Positions 16,993-26,206 of a stretch of 64,000 bases of DNA are shown in pieces. Numbering within the stretch: position 1 is the stretch's first letter; every line of letters starts with the position of its first letter. The DNA is from an uncultured Oscillospiraceae bacterium (GTDB lineage: Bacteria; Bacillota; Clostridia; Oscillospirales; Ruminococcaceae): assembly GCA_910589145.1 (NCBI GenBank), contig CAJUSD010000004.1, forward strand, positions 111,490 through 175,489. The letters are read 5' to 3'. The notes beneath the pieces are model-generated. The model ran no database searches and had not been told where the DNA came from. It was given only the letters and a program-made list of their open reading frames with translations. Both the position numbers and the translations under genes were made by a program.

Positions 16993-18765
16993 ATGAAGAG
17001 AGTGTGTGCCATGCCGCAGGAAAGAAAAAAACGCATCCCTGATACTTTGACGTTAGAAGATCGTGCCGCCTATTCTCTCAACGCTATGATAGGGGTAGCG
17101 GATGAAGACCATGATTATATTCCTTTTTTCAGCGGATTTTTCCAATCCGACCCAGCATGGATGAGCCATGGTAATTGGGATTACGGTTCCAGCCACGGAA
17201 GGCTGACAGATGCGGTTATCCTTGCAAGGAGAATGACAGGGAGTTCTTATGGCGAGGAAGTAGAACAGCATTACCGTCAAAATCTGCTTTCCTTTTTTAA
17301 ACCGGATGGATTAAACTACCGGCGGAATAATTTTAGTGAAGATACAATTATAGAGCATATGTCCCGCTTTGAGGACAGTGCAAGTATGATTGACCAAAGG
17401 GCGGTACTGCTTGGACTGACTACTTGGTTTATGGAAACTGGGAATGAGCAGGCCAAAGAAGCCGCTGACCGCCATGTAGCAGCTTTGAAGCGGATCGCTA
17501 GAAAAGAGCGCGATTCCTGGTATTATCCAGCGTCAGAGTTTACAGAACATGGATGGCCGTCCTTTGATGCAGTACATACCCGCCTCTGTCCTGATCCTGC
17601 CGCCATGTGGGGCAGACAGGTCTTTCCAATCATCCGCTATTATCAGCTGACCGGAAACCGCGACGCTTTGGAACTTGCAGAAAATTTTGTTGCCAATATT
17701 GTGAACCGGAGCGGGGTGTTTGGCGAGGACGGAAGTTTTAATCCTGCCCTGGGATACCGAAACGGGCATTTCCATACCCGTATGGGGACTTTAGCATCTA
17801 TTGCCCGTTTTGCAGACGTCACTGACGACAGCTTTTTAATCTCTTATGTCAAAAAATGTTTTGACTGGGCAAGGAAACAATGTACGTCCTTTGGATGGAT
17901 GCCAGGGGACTTGTATGACCAAGCTTATGAACATGAAACCTGTACGCTGGTGGATGCAATTGGCACAGCAATTATTCTTGCTTCAAAAGGCTATTCTGAA
18001 TATTGGGGAGTGGCAGAACGGTTTATTCGAGGGCATTTGACTGAAGCCCAGCTTTTAGATACCAGTTGGATAAAGCAGCATGATAAAAAGGACATGGATA
18101 CAGCCGACCGCACTTATTATAAAGTGGCTGACCGTTTAAAAGGCGCTTTTGCAGGATATGCTGCCCCGAATGATTTTGTCTATTCCGGAGAATGGGGACG
18201 GGGGCATATTATGGATGTACAGACCTGTTGTCTGGCAGGAGGAACCAGGGGGCTGTATAACGCCTGGTCTCATATTGTCACTGAAAAGGATGGGCGGATC
18301 AGCGTAAATATGCTGTTGAACCGCTCCACAAATAAACTGAACGTATACAGTTATCTTCCCCATGAAGGCAAAGTTGTGATAGAAGCCTTGTGCGACATTC
18401 CTGAACTTTTGGTTCGCACGCCGGAATGGATTCCCTATGGTGCGGCCAATGTGGAAATCTGTTCCGCAGACGGGGAGACTAAGCGGTTTAATGGCCGTCA
18501 GCTTCCTTGGCTGAAAACCTTCTTTATAAAATTTGCTGGAATTCGGAACGGCGATACTGTTACAGTCTCCTTTCCCATGATAAAGAGGGTTACAACGGAG
18601 AAGGCAGTTAATTTGGAATATCGAACCCAATGGCTGGGGGATGACGTAGTTGGCATTGACCCACAGGGAACTTATTATCCTCTTTATTCCAACAAAAAAA
18701 TCTTTGAAAAAACTCCCATGACTGAAAAAATACTCCATGTGGAGGATAAGCCGTCGGTAGATTAG
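16993..18765 (+). CDS. GH127-like (beta-L-arabinofuranosidase fold) glycoside hydrolase
   Basis: 590 aa with an (alpha/alpha)6-barrel pattern (HxR/DAHT-like elements such as FDAVHTRLCPDPAAMWGRQVF, HTRMGTLASIARFADVT, TCTLVDAIGTAI, MDVQTCCLAGGTRGLYNAW) and a C-terminal beta-sandwich (YSYLPHEGKVVIEAL, TVSFPMIKRVT). The CC pair in the barrel recalls the cysteine-nucleophile region of GH127/GH146, but assignment is tentative. No signal peptide. The ATG at 16993 has no clear ribosome site; ATG 17011, after GAAGAGAG, is a good alternative start. It is paired with the upstream hydrolase. Confidence 0.68.
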   Translation: MKRVCAMPQERKKRIPDTLTLEDRAAYSLNAMIGVADEDHDYIPFFSGFFQSDPAWMSHGNWDYGSSHGRLTDAVILARRMTGSSYGEEVEQHYRQNLLSFFKPDGLNYRRNNFSEDTIIEHMSRFEDSASMIDQRAVLLGLTTWFMETGNEQAKEAADRHVAALKRIARKERDSWYYPASEFTEHGWPSFDAVHTRLCPDPAAMWGRQVFPIIRYYQLTGNRDALELAENFVANIVNRSGVFGEDGSFNPALGYRNGHFHTRMGTLASIARFADVTDDSFLISYVKKCFDWARKQCTSFGWMPGDLYDQAYEHETCTLVDAIGTAIILASKGYSEYWGVAERFIRGHLTEAQLLDTSWIKQHDKKDMDTADRTYYKVADRLKGAFAGYAAPNDFVYSGEWGRGHIMDVQTCCLAGGTRGLYNAWSHIVTEKDGRISVNMLLNRSTNKLNVYSYLPHEGKVVIEALCDIPELLVRTPEWIPYGAANVEICSADGETKRFNGRQLPWLKTFFIKFAGIRNGDTVTVSFPMIKRVTTEKAVNLEYRTQWLGDDVVGIDPQGTYYPLYSNKKIFEKTPMTEKILHVEDKPSVD

Positions 18766-18988
18766 CATAAACCTATGTATTTAGATTGAATTCCCAGCTT
18801 TATATTGTATAAAAGACATGGCTAATATGGAGATTTATCCTACAAGTGTATATTCTATACTTCTTAATACGTTTTCTATCTTTTAGTACATTATCTATAC
18901 GTTTTCAAACTAATTTTTTCATATAACACTCATTAAATCTCATTATGATCATTTAAATATCTAAAAGTATGAAGAAGGGAAAATATTT

Positions 18989-20845
18989 ATGAAAAAACTT
19001 TTTACAAAAAGGCTTTGTCTTTATATGGTTATAGCTTTCTCAGTTACAATTGCAGCTGTTTTTGGTTTGCAAACCTATGCAAACTGGCGCGATCATATTA
19101 TATCCAGCCAAAGCAAACTTGAAGATGTAAGGGAAAGGTTAGCTGATAATGAAGAAAGCGTTGTACGGCTTACCAATAACCTGAACCAGAATAACCTTGC
19201 CAAAACAAGGGCTTTGGTAGATATGCTTGCAATGGACCCTTCTATTGCATCTGATAAGGTCAGAATGGCGCAAATCAGGGACAGATTACAGGTCAATGAA
19301 TTACATATCATTGACGAAAAGGGAATTATTACTTCCAGTACAATAGATAGTTATGTAGGGTTTGATATGACAAGCGGTGAGCAGTCAAAAGCATTTATGG
19401 CTATCATTGATGATCCGTCTATTGAGATTGCACAGGAACCCCAAATTAATGTGGCAGAAAATAAACTTATGCAGTATGTAGGCGTAGCAAGAAAGGATGC
19501 CAAAGGTCTGGTACAGGTTGGGGTACATCCAGACGTTTTAGAAAAAGCCCTTGCTGGTACAGAGATTTCCACTGTTTTTAAAGATATTGACTTTGGAAAA
19601 AAAGGTTATGTTTACGCGATTAATAAATCCAGCGGGCTGCTTCTTGCCCATCCAAACAGTAAATTAATCGGAACAGCGGCTCTAAATGCCGGTTTCTCCA
19701 AAGATTTTGTAGGATATGGCTGGACAAAAGTAGACGGGGCAGGCGGCTTCTTTTATGCAGAGGAAAACGGTGATTCCATCATTGGAACATTCCTGCCGTC
19801 GTCAGAATATTTTGCGCCGTCTCGAAACCAGACTTTGATGGTATCCTTTAGCATGCTCCTCATTTTCAGCGTACTGCTGCTTATGATTAATCGGATGGTC
19901 GATAGCAAAATTGTTCGGGGAATTAACAATATTACCGATTCCATGAGAAAGATTGCAGATGGGGATTTGGATATTACCATAAACGAAAAGGGAAACCCTG
20001 AGTTTGAACAGCTTTCCGATAACATTAACAGGATGGTAACAAGTATCCGCAGCCTTCTTAAACAGCAGGAAGCTAATGTGGAAAGCAACCAGAAACTGAT
20101 TTACAATGTAAAAAGTGTTTGCAGTGATCTAGGCCAAGTGTCAGGAAAAACTCTGGACAATGCCGACAACATATATAACGGTACTGAAAAACAAAAGCAG
20201 GCTGTTTCCGATTTAAAACAGATTATGGAGCAATTGACTCAGGTATTGGGCCACAGTGTAAATACCTCGGCTGATATTTCAGTTTCTACAGAGGCAACTA
20301 CTGAAAAAATGAAAGAGACGCAGTCACAGATGGAGTTATTAAAACACTCTATGCAGAAAATCAGTGATATGTCTATGGAGATTGAGAAAATTATTGATGA
20401 AATTGATTCCATTGCGCAGCAGACGAAGCTGATTTCTGTAAATGCCTCTATTGAGGCTGCCAGAGCCGGCGAAGTTGGCAAGGGCTTTACTGTGGTTGCT
20501 GCAGAAGTAGGTGCTTTGGCTGCCAGAAGCCTGCAGGCATCAAAGAAAACAAATGAGCTGATTAACAATTCTATTCAGGCTGTAAAAGAAGGACAACAAA
20601 TTACGGAACAGACAACAGAATTATTTTCTGACGCTGTTGCGAACATTGAGCATTCCGGTCAGGATGTGGGGAAAATTTCCAATATGGTTCAGCAGAATGT
20701 GGATATTGTGCAGTATGCTGTCAGACAATTGGAGCAGATTTCCGATGTAGTGGAGGAAAACGTTGCGATTTCATATAATACGAAAGAAGTTTCTTCCAAT
20801 ATGGCTAATATTACAGGGAATCTTTTAAATTTAGTAAAAGCATAA
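18989..20845 (+). CDS. Methyl-accepting chemotaxis protein with a Cache sensor
   Basis: 618 aa. Membrane segment about 9-29, an extracellular dCache-like sensor (about 35-285; GYVYAINKSSGLLLAHPNSKLIG is the typical second lobe), membrane segment about 291-312, HAMP (about 313-365), and a cytoplasmic signalling domain whose hairpin tip reads IDSIAQQTKLISVNASIEAARAGEVGKGFTVVA (quoted in part: residues about 470-500). The tip lacks the commonest N at one site (TKLISVNAS rather than TNLLALNAS) but is otherwise standard. GAAGAAGGG precedes ATG 18989. No che or flagellar gene is nearby, so it is an orphan receptor here. Ligand unknown. Confidence 0.92.
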   Translation: MKKLFTKRLCLYMVIAFSVTIAAVFGLQTYANWRDHIISSQSKLEDVRERLADNEESVVRLTNNLNQNNLAKTRALVDMLAMDPSIASDKVRMAQIRDRLQVNELHIIDEKGIITSSTIDSYVGFDMTSGEQSKAFMAIIDDPSIEIAQEPQINVAENKLMQYVGVARKDAKGLVQVGVHPDVLEKALAGTEISTVFKDIDFGKKGYVYAINKSSGLLLAHPNSKLIGTAALNAGFSKDFVGYGWTKVDGAGGFFYAEENGDSIIGTFLPSSEYFAPSRNQTLMVSFSMLLIFSVLLLMINRMVDSKIVRGINNITDSMRKIADGDLDITINEKGNPEFEQLSDNINRMVTSIRSLLKQQEANVESNQKLIYNVKSVCSDLGQVSGKTLDNADNIYNGTEKQKQAVSDLKQIMEQLTQVLGHSVNTSADISVSTEATTEKMKETQSQMELLKHSMQKISDMSMEIEKIIDEIDSIAQQTKLISVNASIEAARAGEVGKGFTVVAAEVGALAARSLQASKKTNELINNSIQAVKEGQQITEQTTELFSDAVANIEHSGQDVGKISNMVQQNVDIVQYAVRQLEQISDVVEENVAISYNTKEVSSNMANITGNLLNLVKA

Positions 20846-20870
20846 ATTCTTAATGCCAATGGAGAAGATA

Positions 20871-20909
20871 TGAAATAAGGGATTCAGCCCTGCTGAATCC
20901 CTTATTTCA
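20871..20909. terminator. Long perfect hairpin after the chemoreceptor gene
   Basis: Two 18-bp arms (TGAAATAAGGGATTCAGC and its exact complement) around three bases. The T-tract is weak, so it may terminate less efficiently or protect the 3' end. Confidence 0.7.
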
Positions 20910-20980
20910 TATTCCCTTGTGCCTTTCATCCCCAATGCATAACACCAGCCAAGCTTTTTTAATTTGTAAAGCAAAACCCC

Positions 20981-21009
20981 TTGACAATCTATTTTTAATC
21001 CGGTATACT
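20981..21009 (+). promoter_or_regulatory. SigA promoter of the ylxM-ffh-rpsP-khpA unit
   Basis: TTGACA (20981-20986), 17-base spacer, TATACT (21004-21009). The start would be near 21016, about 55 bases before ylxM. Confidence 0.85.
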
Positions 21010-21071
21010 ATATCAAGCGCCTAATGTAAAGCTAAACGCTTTACGGATGAAAACAGAAAGAGGTACGGTAG

Positions 21072-21497
21072 ATGTCATCTTCGGGAAAAGATTTAAGGAT
21101 AGCATATTTACTGGACTTCTATGGGGATTTACTCACAGAGAAACAGAAAGATGTCATTGATTTATATTATAATGAAGATCTTTCCCTAGCAGAAATTGCA
21201 GAAATCCTAAAAATCACCCGTCAAGGGGTACGGGACAGTATCAAACATGGTGAAAGTTTTTTATTGGAGTATGAAAGCAGGCTTCACCTTGCAGAACGTC
21301 ATCCCAAGATGGAAAAGGGATTTCAGGATATACAGGAGTTATGCCGGGGATTGCGGTATTATGGGCAGCGCCATGTTTATTCAAAGCAAATCATCGAGAT
21401 GGTGGAAAAGATAGAAGAAATTGTGCAGGAGCTTGAAAAAAGCGAGGCATTAGACAAAAAAGACATAGCAAAGGAGGAATTCCCCGATGGCTTTTGA
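21072..21497 (+). CDS. ylxM: YlxM-family SRP-associated DNA-binding-like protein
   Basis: 141 aa. A sigma-70 region-4-like helix-turn-helix (TEKQKDVIDLYYNEDLSLAEIAEILKITRQGV, residues about 22-54) is followed by a helical C-terminus. YlxM is encoded beside ffh in many Firmicutes and is a regulator or component of the SRP pathway. It overlaps ffh by 11 bases, implying coupled translation. Confidence 0.9.
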   Translation: MSSSGKDLRIAYLLDFYGDLLTEKQKDVIDLYYNEDLSLAEIAEILKITRQGVRDSIKHGESFLLEYESRLHLAERHPKMEKGFQDIQELCRGLRYYGQRHVYSKQIIEMVEKIEEIVQELEKSEALDKKDIAKEEFPDGF

Positions 21498-22839
21498 AGG
21501 ATTAACCGGAAAACTTGCCGCAACATTCAAACGGCTTCGCGGGAAAGGCAAGCTGACAGAAAGCGATGTAAAAGAAGCAATGCGTGAAGTACGTATGGCG
21601 CTTCTGGAGGCGGATGTAAACTATAAAGTTGCAAAGGATTTTATTGCTACAGTGTCAGAGCGTGCAGTTGGGGCAGATGTATTAGAAAGTTTAACCCCCG
21701 CACAGCAGTTAATTAAAATTGTAGATGAAGAAATGACTGCTCTGATGGGCTCAACCAATAGCCGGATCCATATGTCGTCAAAGATACCCACTATTATAAT
21801 GATGTGCGGATTGCAGGGTGCAGGCAAGACAACCCATGCTGCAAAACTTGCCAGCCATTTCCGTAAGGAAGGCCATCGGCCTATATTGGTGGCATGTGAT
21901 ATCTATCGTCCGGCTGCCATTCAGCAGCTTCAAGTTGTAGGATCAAAGGCAGAAACCCCTGTTTTTGAACGCGGGACCCAGAATCCCGTTCAAACTGCAA
22001 AAGAGGCGGTTGCTTACTCTAAAGATCATGGTTATGATATTGTTATATTAGATACTGCAGGGCGTTTGCATATTGATGAAGAACTAATGGATGAACTCAG
22101 AAACGTCAAAGCGGAAATTGTACCAGACGAAATTTTACTGGTAATTGATTCCATGGTTGGCCAGGACGCAGTAAATGTAGCGAAAGCATTTGACGACGCA
22201 TTGGGGATTGATGGTGTTATCCTTACCAAGCTGGACGGAGACACCCGCGGCGGTGCGGCGCTTTCCGTTAAGGCTGTTACAGGGAAACCTATTAAATTTG
22301 TGGGTTCTGGCGAGAAGCTGGAGGATTTGGAACCTTTTTATCCTGACCGGATGGCTTCCCGAATCCTGGGAATGGGCGATGTGCTTACTTTAATTGAAAA
22401 GGCCCAGATACAGGTTGACGAAAAGGAAGCTATTCAGATGGCCAAGAAGATGAAAGCAAATTCCTTTGACCTGAACGACCTTCTTTCTCAAATGAAGCAG
22501 ATGAAAAAAATGGGGCCTTTGGGACAACTTTTAGGAATGATTCCCGGCATTTCTGGAAAAATCAGCGACGACGATGTAGCGGCTGGAGAATCACAACTGA
22601 AAAAAATCGAGTCTATTATATATTCTATGACTCCCAGGGAACGGGAAAAACCGGAGATTATTAATCCGTCCCGCAAACGCAGGATTGCTGTTGGAAGCGG
22701 GACAAAAGTTGAAGATGTAAATCGTCTTTTACGTCAATTTGAACAGATGCAGAAAATGATGAAACAAATGTCTGCATTTAGCAAGGGCGGTAAGCGCCGC
22801 CGGATGCCCATGCTCCCGCCTAATTTTCCAATGGGCTAA
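21487..22839 (+). CDS. ffh: Signal recognition particle GTPase Ffh
   Basis: 450 aa, standard length. N domain (1-85), GTPase G domain with GLQGAGKTTHAAKLA (G1), DTAGRLHID, TKLDGDTRGGAALS, then a methionine-rich M domain (about 300-450; MKQMKKMGPLGQLLGMIPG, QMQKMMKQM) that binds SRP RNA and signal sequences. It targets nascent membrane proteins with FtsY. AAAGGAGG lies within the end of ylxM. No SRP RNA gene is seen in the window. Confidence 0.97.
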   Translation: MAFEGLTGKLAATFKRLRGKGKLTESDVKEAMREVRMALLEADVNYKVAKDFIATVSERAVGADVLESLTPAQQLIKIVDEEMTALMGSTNSRIHMSSKIPTIIMMCGLQGAGKTTHAAKLASHFRKEGHRPILVACDIYRPAAIQQLQVVGSKAETPVFERGTQNPVQTAKEAVAYSKDHGYDIVILDTAGRLHIDEELMDELRNVKAEIVPDEILLVIDSMVGQDAVNVAKAFDDALGIDGVILTKLDGDTRGGAALSVKAVTGKPIKFVGSGEKLEDLEPFYPDRMASRILGMGDVLTLIEKAQIQVDEKEAIQMAKKMKANSFDLNDLLSQMKQMKKMGPLGQLLGMIPGISGKISDDDVAAGESQLKKIESIIYSMTPREREKPEIINPSRKRRIAVGSGTKVEDVNRLLRQFEQMQKMMKQMSAFSKGGKRRRMPMLPPNFPMG

Positions 22840-22915
22840 GTATTTCTTCCGCTTTTTATCGGGCGCTGCCTGATGAAATATATTTTATCATTTTTATTTA
22901 TGGAGGCAATTTGAA

Positions 22916-23158
22916 ATGGCTGTTAAAATAAGACTTCGCCGTATGGGCGCAAAAAAAGCTCCTTTTTACCGCATTGTAGTTGCAGATTCCCGTTATCCCC
23001 GTGATGGCCGCTTTATTGAAGAATTGGGATATTATGATCCCACTAAAGAACCTTCCGTTATTAAGATCGACGGTGAGAAAGCTAAGAAATGGATTTCTAA
23101 TGGCGCCCAGCCTACTGATACCGTTAAAAATTTAATGAAAATTTCCGGCGTTCTTTAA
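22916..23158 (+). CDS. rpsP: 30S ribosomal protein S16
   Basis: 80 aa, full length. MAVKIRLRRMGAKKAPFYRI and DSRYPRDGRFIEELGYYDP are S16 signatures. GGAGG precedes ATG 22916. Placed between ffh and khpA as in most Firmicutes. Confidence 0.97.
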   Translation: MAVKIRLRRMGAKKAPFYRIVVADSRYPRDGRFIEELGYYDPTKEPSVIKIDGEKAKKWISNGAQPTDTVKNLMKISGVL

Positions 23159-23188
23159 TTCCCTTTATTTTCGTTTAGGAGGCTTCAT

Positions 23189-23422
23189 ATGGAACAACTG
23201 ATTATGGTTATCGCCAAGGGCCTTGTCGAGCAAAAAGATGCGGTGAGCGTTTCCGCAGATCCACCTCTGGAAGATGGTACGGTCGTTTATCATTTGCATG
23301 TCTCTCAGGAGGATATGGGCAGGGTTATCGGGAAACAAGGCAGAATTGCTAAAGCAATACGTACCGTTGTTCGGGCCGCCGCTAATAAGGCTGGAACTAA
23401 GGCCTCCGTCGAAATTGATTAA
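23189..23422 (+). CDS. khpA: KH-domain RNA-binding protein KhpA (YlqC)
   Basis: 77 aa; a single KH domain with the RNA-binding GxxG loop in MGRVIGKQGRIAKAIRTVVRAAA. KhpA pairs with KhpB (Jag) and acts on RNA and cell elongation in Gram-positive bacteria. AGGAGG precedes ATG 23189. Last gene of the SRP/ribosome unit, followed by a terminator. Confidence 0.94.
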   Translation: MEQLIMVIAKGLVEQKDAVSVSADPPLEDGTVVYHLHVSQEDMGRVIGKQGRIAKAIRTVVRAAANKAGTKASVEID

Positions 23423-23427
23423 TCTTT

Positions 23428-23462
23428 TTGCCGTATTATGGTTAAAGCCATGATACGGCAAT
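23428..23462 (+). terminator. Intrinsic terminator after khpA
   Basis: TTGCCGTATTATGG pairs with CCATGATACGGCAA (one G-T pair), followed by TTTGTTTATT. Confidence 0.85.
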
Positions 23463-23562
23463 TTGTTTATTAGGGAGAACTTACTAAGAGCAAATTGTCA
23501 GGTATCATCTTTTCCGTCCCCTTTGGCTTGCAGGCTGTTCCCGCAAATCTGCCTATCGGACT

Positions 23563-23601
23563 ACTCACATAAAATAATTCAGCCCGCCGATCGGCGGGCT
23601 G
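23563..23601 (-). terminator. Intrinsic terminator after the NSS transporter gene
   Basis: CAGCCCGCCGATCGGCGGGCTG is an uninterrupted palindrome (23580-23601, 22 bases, arms CAGCCCGCCGA/TCGGCGGGCTG) with an AT-rich tail on the minus strand. Confidence 0.8.
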
Positions 23602-23611
23602 GATCTGTTTT

Positions 23612-25009
23612 CTAACGGAATAACGCCAAAATACGTTCTAAAATGTGGAACTTATCGTTATACCCCTGAAGGAAGATAAAAAAAACAATTAAAGGAAGAA
23701 GATAAGTAACATAAAAACGAATTGCTTTCGGGAACTTCAAACCATTCCCGGCATCGGCCTCCTTAATAAAATTATCCCATCCCCATCCGTACCGGGAGGT
23801 ACAGAACAACAGATATACCAGGGACCCCAATGGAAGAAGGTTATTGCTTACAATAAAGTCTTCCAAGTCCTGAACATTGCTCCCTGGACCCAAAGGCTGA
23901 AATCCAGACCAGAGGTTAAAGCCCAGAACACATGGGACAGACAGTAAAATAATTGCTATCACGTTTACCAGCGCTGCTTTTTTCCGGGACCATCCCCATA
24001 AATCCATTGCAAAGGAAAGTATATTCTCAAAAACGGCAACAATCGTCGATAGGGCAGCGAAAGACATAAATACAAAAAATAAGGAGCCAAAAAGCCGCCC
24101 TAAGGGCATCTGATTAAAAATATTAGGCAGGGTGACAAAAACCAATCCTGGTCCTTGTCCAGGATCACGCCCAAAAGCAGAACAGGCCGGGAAAATAATC
24201 AATCCAGACATCAAAGCTACGATTGTATCCAAGATGGTAATGCTGATGGATTCACCGGTAAGGCTGCGCTCTTTTCCAATGTAGCTTCCAAAGATCGCCA
24301 TTGCTCCAATCCCCAGGCTAAGAGTAAAAAACGCTTGTCCCATTGCTGCATTGACCACTGACATAATACCCTGCTCTGCCATACGTTTGAAATCCGGGAG
24401 AAGGTAAAAACGAAGCCCTTCCCCAGCCCCGGGAAGCGTCACAGCCCGAATAACTAGCCCTATCATTATCGCCAATAAGCAGGACATCATTACCTTTGTA
24501 ATTTTTTCTACACCGTTGCGGAGCCCCAAAGAACAGACTCCAAACCCTAACAGTACCACAACTACCATCCAAAAGCCCATCTGTAAGGGGTTAGCCAACA
24601 TCCCGGTAAAAGCCCCTTCTACTATTTCAGGGGGCTGGTTCTGAAATTCCCCTTTGGCCATCTTCAGAAAATAGATAAGCATCCAGCCGCCTACAGTTGT
24701 GTAAAACATCATAAGCATATAATTGCCCAGCATTGCGCCATAGCTGTATAAATGCCACTTTGCCCCTTTAGGCTCAAGTTCGTGGAAAGACCGGGCAGCA
24801 CTCTTTTGACTGCCGCGTCCTACTGCAAACTCCATTACCATAATGGGAAGACCAAGTACTAACAAGAAAAATAAATAGATCATTACAAAGGCGGCTCCTC
24901 CATATTGCCCTGTAATATATGGGAAGCGCCAAACATTCCCTAATCCAATTGCGCATCCTGCGGATATTAGTACAAAGCCGAGCCTTGAGGAAAATTTTTC
25001 CCTCTGCAC
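23612..25009 (-). CDS. Neurotransmitter:sodium symporter (NSS) family transporter
   Basis: 465 aa with about eleven to twelve membrane segments. The first carries the family signature SAGCAIGLGNVWRFPY, which forms the sodium and substrate site (compare LeuT). Later stretches GQAFFTLSLGIGAMAIFGSY and FAALSTIVAVFENILSFAMDLWGWSRKKA fit segments 6 and 8-9. Likely Na+-coupled amino-acid uptake; the substrate cannot be read from sequence (bacterial members take Leu, Trp, Tyr and others). Monocistronic. Confidence 0.92.
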   Translation of the reverse strand: MQREKFSSRLGFVLISAGCAIGLGNVWRFPYITGQYGGAAFVMIYLFFLLVLGLPIMVMEFAVGRGSQKSAARSFHELEPKGAKWHLYSYGAMLGNYMLMMFYTTVGGWMLIYFLKMAKGEFQNQPPEIVEGAFTGMLANPLQMGFWMVVVVLLGFGVCSLGLRNGVEKITKVMMSCLLAIMIGLVIRAVTLPGAGEGLRFYLLPDFKRMAEQGIMSVVNAAMGQAFFTLSLGIGAMAIFGSYIGKERSLTGESISITILDTIVALMSGLIIFPACSAFGRDPGQGPGLVFVTLPNIFNQMPLGRLFGSLFFVFMSFAALSTIVAVFENILSFAMDLWGWSRKKAALVNVIAIILLSVPCVLGFNLWSGFQPLGPGSNVQDLEDFIVSNNLLPLGSLVYLLFCTSRYGWGWDNFIKEADAGNGLKFPKAIRFYVTYLLPLIVFFIFLQGYNDKFHILERILALFR

Positions 25010-25100
25010 ATAAACACCCTCTTTATTATTGTTTGTAGAACCTATACTATTGTAATGAATTGCCAGAAAAAAGTCAACTAAAAAGCTGATTTGTATTTAA

Positions 25101-25142
25101 AGGGAGAAAAAACAAGGCACGGTTTTCCAAAACCATGCCTTG
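25101..25142 (-). terminator. Intrinsic terminator after rubrerythrin
   Basis: CAAGGCACGGTTTT pairs with AAAACCATGCCTTG (one mismatch), followed by a T-run on the minus strand. Confidence 0.85.
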
Positions 25143-25162
25143 TAGAAAAATTCTTTAACCAA

Positions 25163-25702
25163 TCAATAATTTTCAGCCTTTATGCAAAAATAAGATTGTG
25201 GATGGTCGCAGACTGGGCATTTTTCCGGCGCCTGTTTGCCGATATGGATATGGCCGCAATTCCGGCATTGCCAAACAGTGTCCCCATCTTTGGAGAAAAC
25301 CAATCCATTCTCAACATTTGCAAGAAGTTTGCGATAACGTTCCTCGTGTTCCTTTTCAATTTTCCCAACCGCTTCAAAGAGATATGCAATCCGGTCAAAT
25401 CCCTCTTCTTTAGCTTCCTTGGCAAATTGAGCGTACATCTCAGTCCACTCATAATTTTCACCAGTTGCAGCATCAAGCAGATTTTCTGTTGTTGAAGGAA
25501 TTCCATCATGGAGGAGTTTAAACCATATTTTTGCATGTTCCTTTTCATTCTCAGCAGTTTCCATAAATATTGCGGCAATTTGTTCAAATCCATCTTTTTT
25601 GGCTTTGCTGGCATAGTATGTATATTTATTTCTTGCCTGGGATTCTCCTGCAAAGGCTACAAGAAGATTTGCTTCGGTTTTGGTTCCCTTTAAATTTGGC
25701 AT
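25163..25702 (-). CDS. Rubrerythrin
   Basis: 179 aa. The N-terminal four-helix di-iron domain has the ExxH and E ligands (FAGESQARNKYTYY, ETAENEKEHAK, AVGKIEKEHEERY); the C-terminal rubredoxin-like domain has CRNCGHIHIG...CPVC. It reduces H2O2 in anaerobes, taking electrons from rubredoxin/ferredoxin. It is 20 bases downstream of a perR-type gene, so it should be derepressed by peroxide. Confidence 0.95.
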   Translation of the reverse strand: MPNLKGTKTEANLLVAFAGESQARNKYTYYASKAKKDGFEQIAAIFMETAENEKEHAKIWFKLLHDGIPSTTENLLDAATGENYEWTEMYAQFAKEAKEEGFDRIAYLFEAVGKIEKEHEERYRKLLANVENGLVFSKDGDTVWQCRNCGHIHIGKQAPEKCPVCDHPQSYFCIKAENY

Positions 25703-25722
25703 ACAAAAAACCTCCTAAAAAA

Positions 25723-26100
25723 TTATTGACAGTTGGGGCAAATACCGGTAAATACGATCTCGCAATCGGTAAAAATAAATCCATGGGTATCTGTAACTGC
25801 ATCCAGAAGATTCCTTTGATATGGCATATCCACATCATAAACCCGGCCGCAGCGGGAACAGCGGACATGATAATGACGCTCCGTTTGAAAATCATAACGA
25901 TCGGCGCCGTCGGAAATAGGAACACGTAGTACCTCCCCCTGATCGGCAAGGAGGTTTAAATTTCGGTAAACAGTCCCTTTACTGATGTTAGGGTGCTGCT
26001 TTACAATAAAATTATAAATGTCTTCTGCTGTTGGATGTACAGGAAGGCTGCGGACTGCGCTAAGTACAATTTGCCTCTGAACAGTATTTCTGGATATCAT
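25723..26100 (-). CDS. perR: PerR-like Fur-family peroxide-responsive repressor
   Basis: 125 aa. Winged helix (RQIVLSAVRSLPVHPTAEDIYNFIV, SKGTVYRNLNLLADQGEV), then HYHVRCSRCGRVYDVD with metal ligands and one CxxC, and a C-terminal GICPNC as the second zinc CxxC. PerR rather than Fur is favoured by size, by rubrerythrin as partner, and by a Per-box-like sequence just downstream of its promoter. It probably represses itself and rubrerythrin. Confidence 0.88.
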   Translation of the reverse strand: MISRNTVQRQIVLSAVRSLPVHPTAEDIYNFIVKQHPNISKGTVYRNLNLLADQGEVLRVPISDGADRYDFQTERHYHVRCSRCGRVYDVDMPYQRNLLDAVTDTHGFIFTDCEIVFTGICPNCQ

Positions 26101-26118
26101 ATCGAATCAGTTCCTTAT

Positions 26119-26133
26119 TAAGAATCATTATTT
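26119..26133. promoter_or_regulatory. Per-box-like operator of perR-rubrerythrin
   Basis: On the minus strand AAATAATGATTCTTA agrees with the Per box TTATAATnATTATAA at 11 of 14 defined positions. It overlaps the expected transcription start of the perR promoter, an arrangement suited to autorepression. Confidence 0.68.
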
Positions 26134-26135
26134 AT

Positions 26136-26164
26136 ATAATAACAAACCCAGCTCATTATGTCAA
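26136..26164 (-). promoter_or_regulatory. SigA promoter of perR-rubrerythrin
   Basis: On the minus strand TTGACA (26164-26159), 17-base spacer, TATTAT (26141-26136), directly abutting the Per-box-like site. Confidence 0.8.
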
Positions 26165-26206
26165 CGAAAATAGAAACCTTTTTTATGCTGCCGAATAAAT
26201 CTCCAT

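Noticed and set aside
23531..23560. Possible remnant of an R1 left end (GATTTGCGGGAACAGCC on the minus strand)
   Set aside because: Only about 17 bases match and no other module follows, so I do not list it as a copy.
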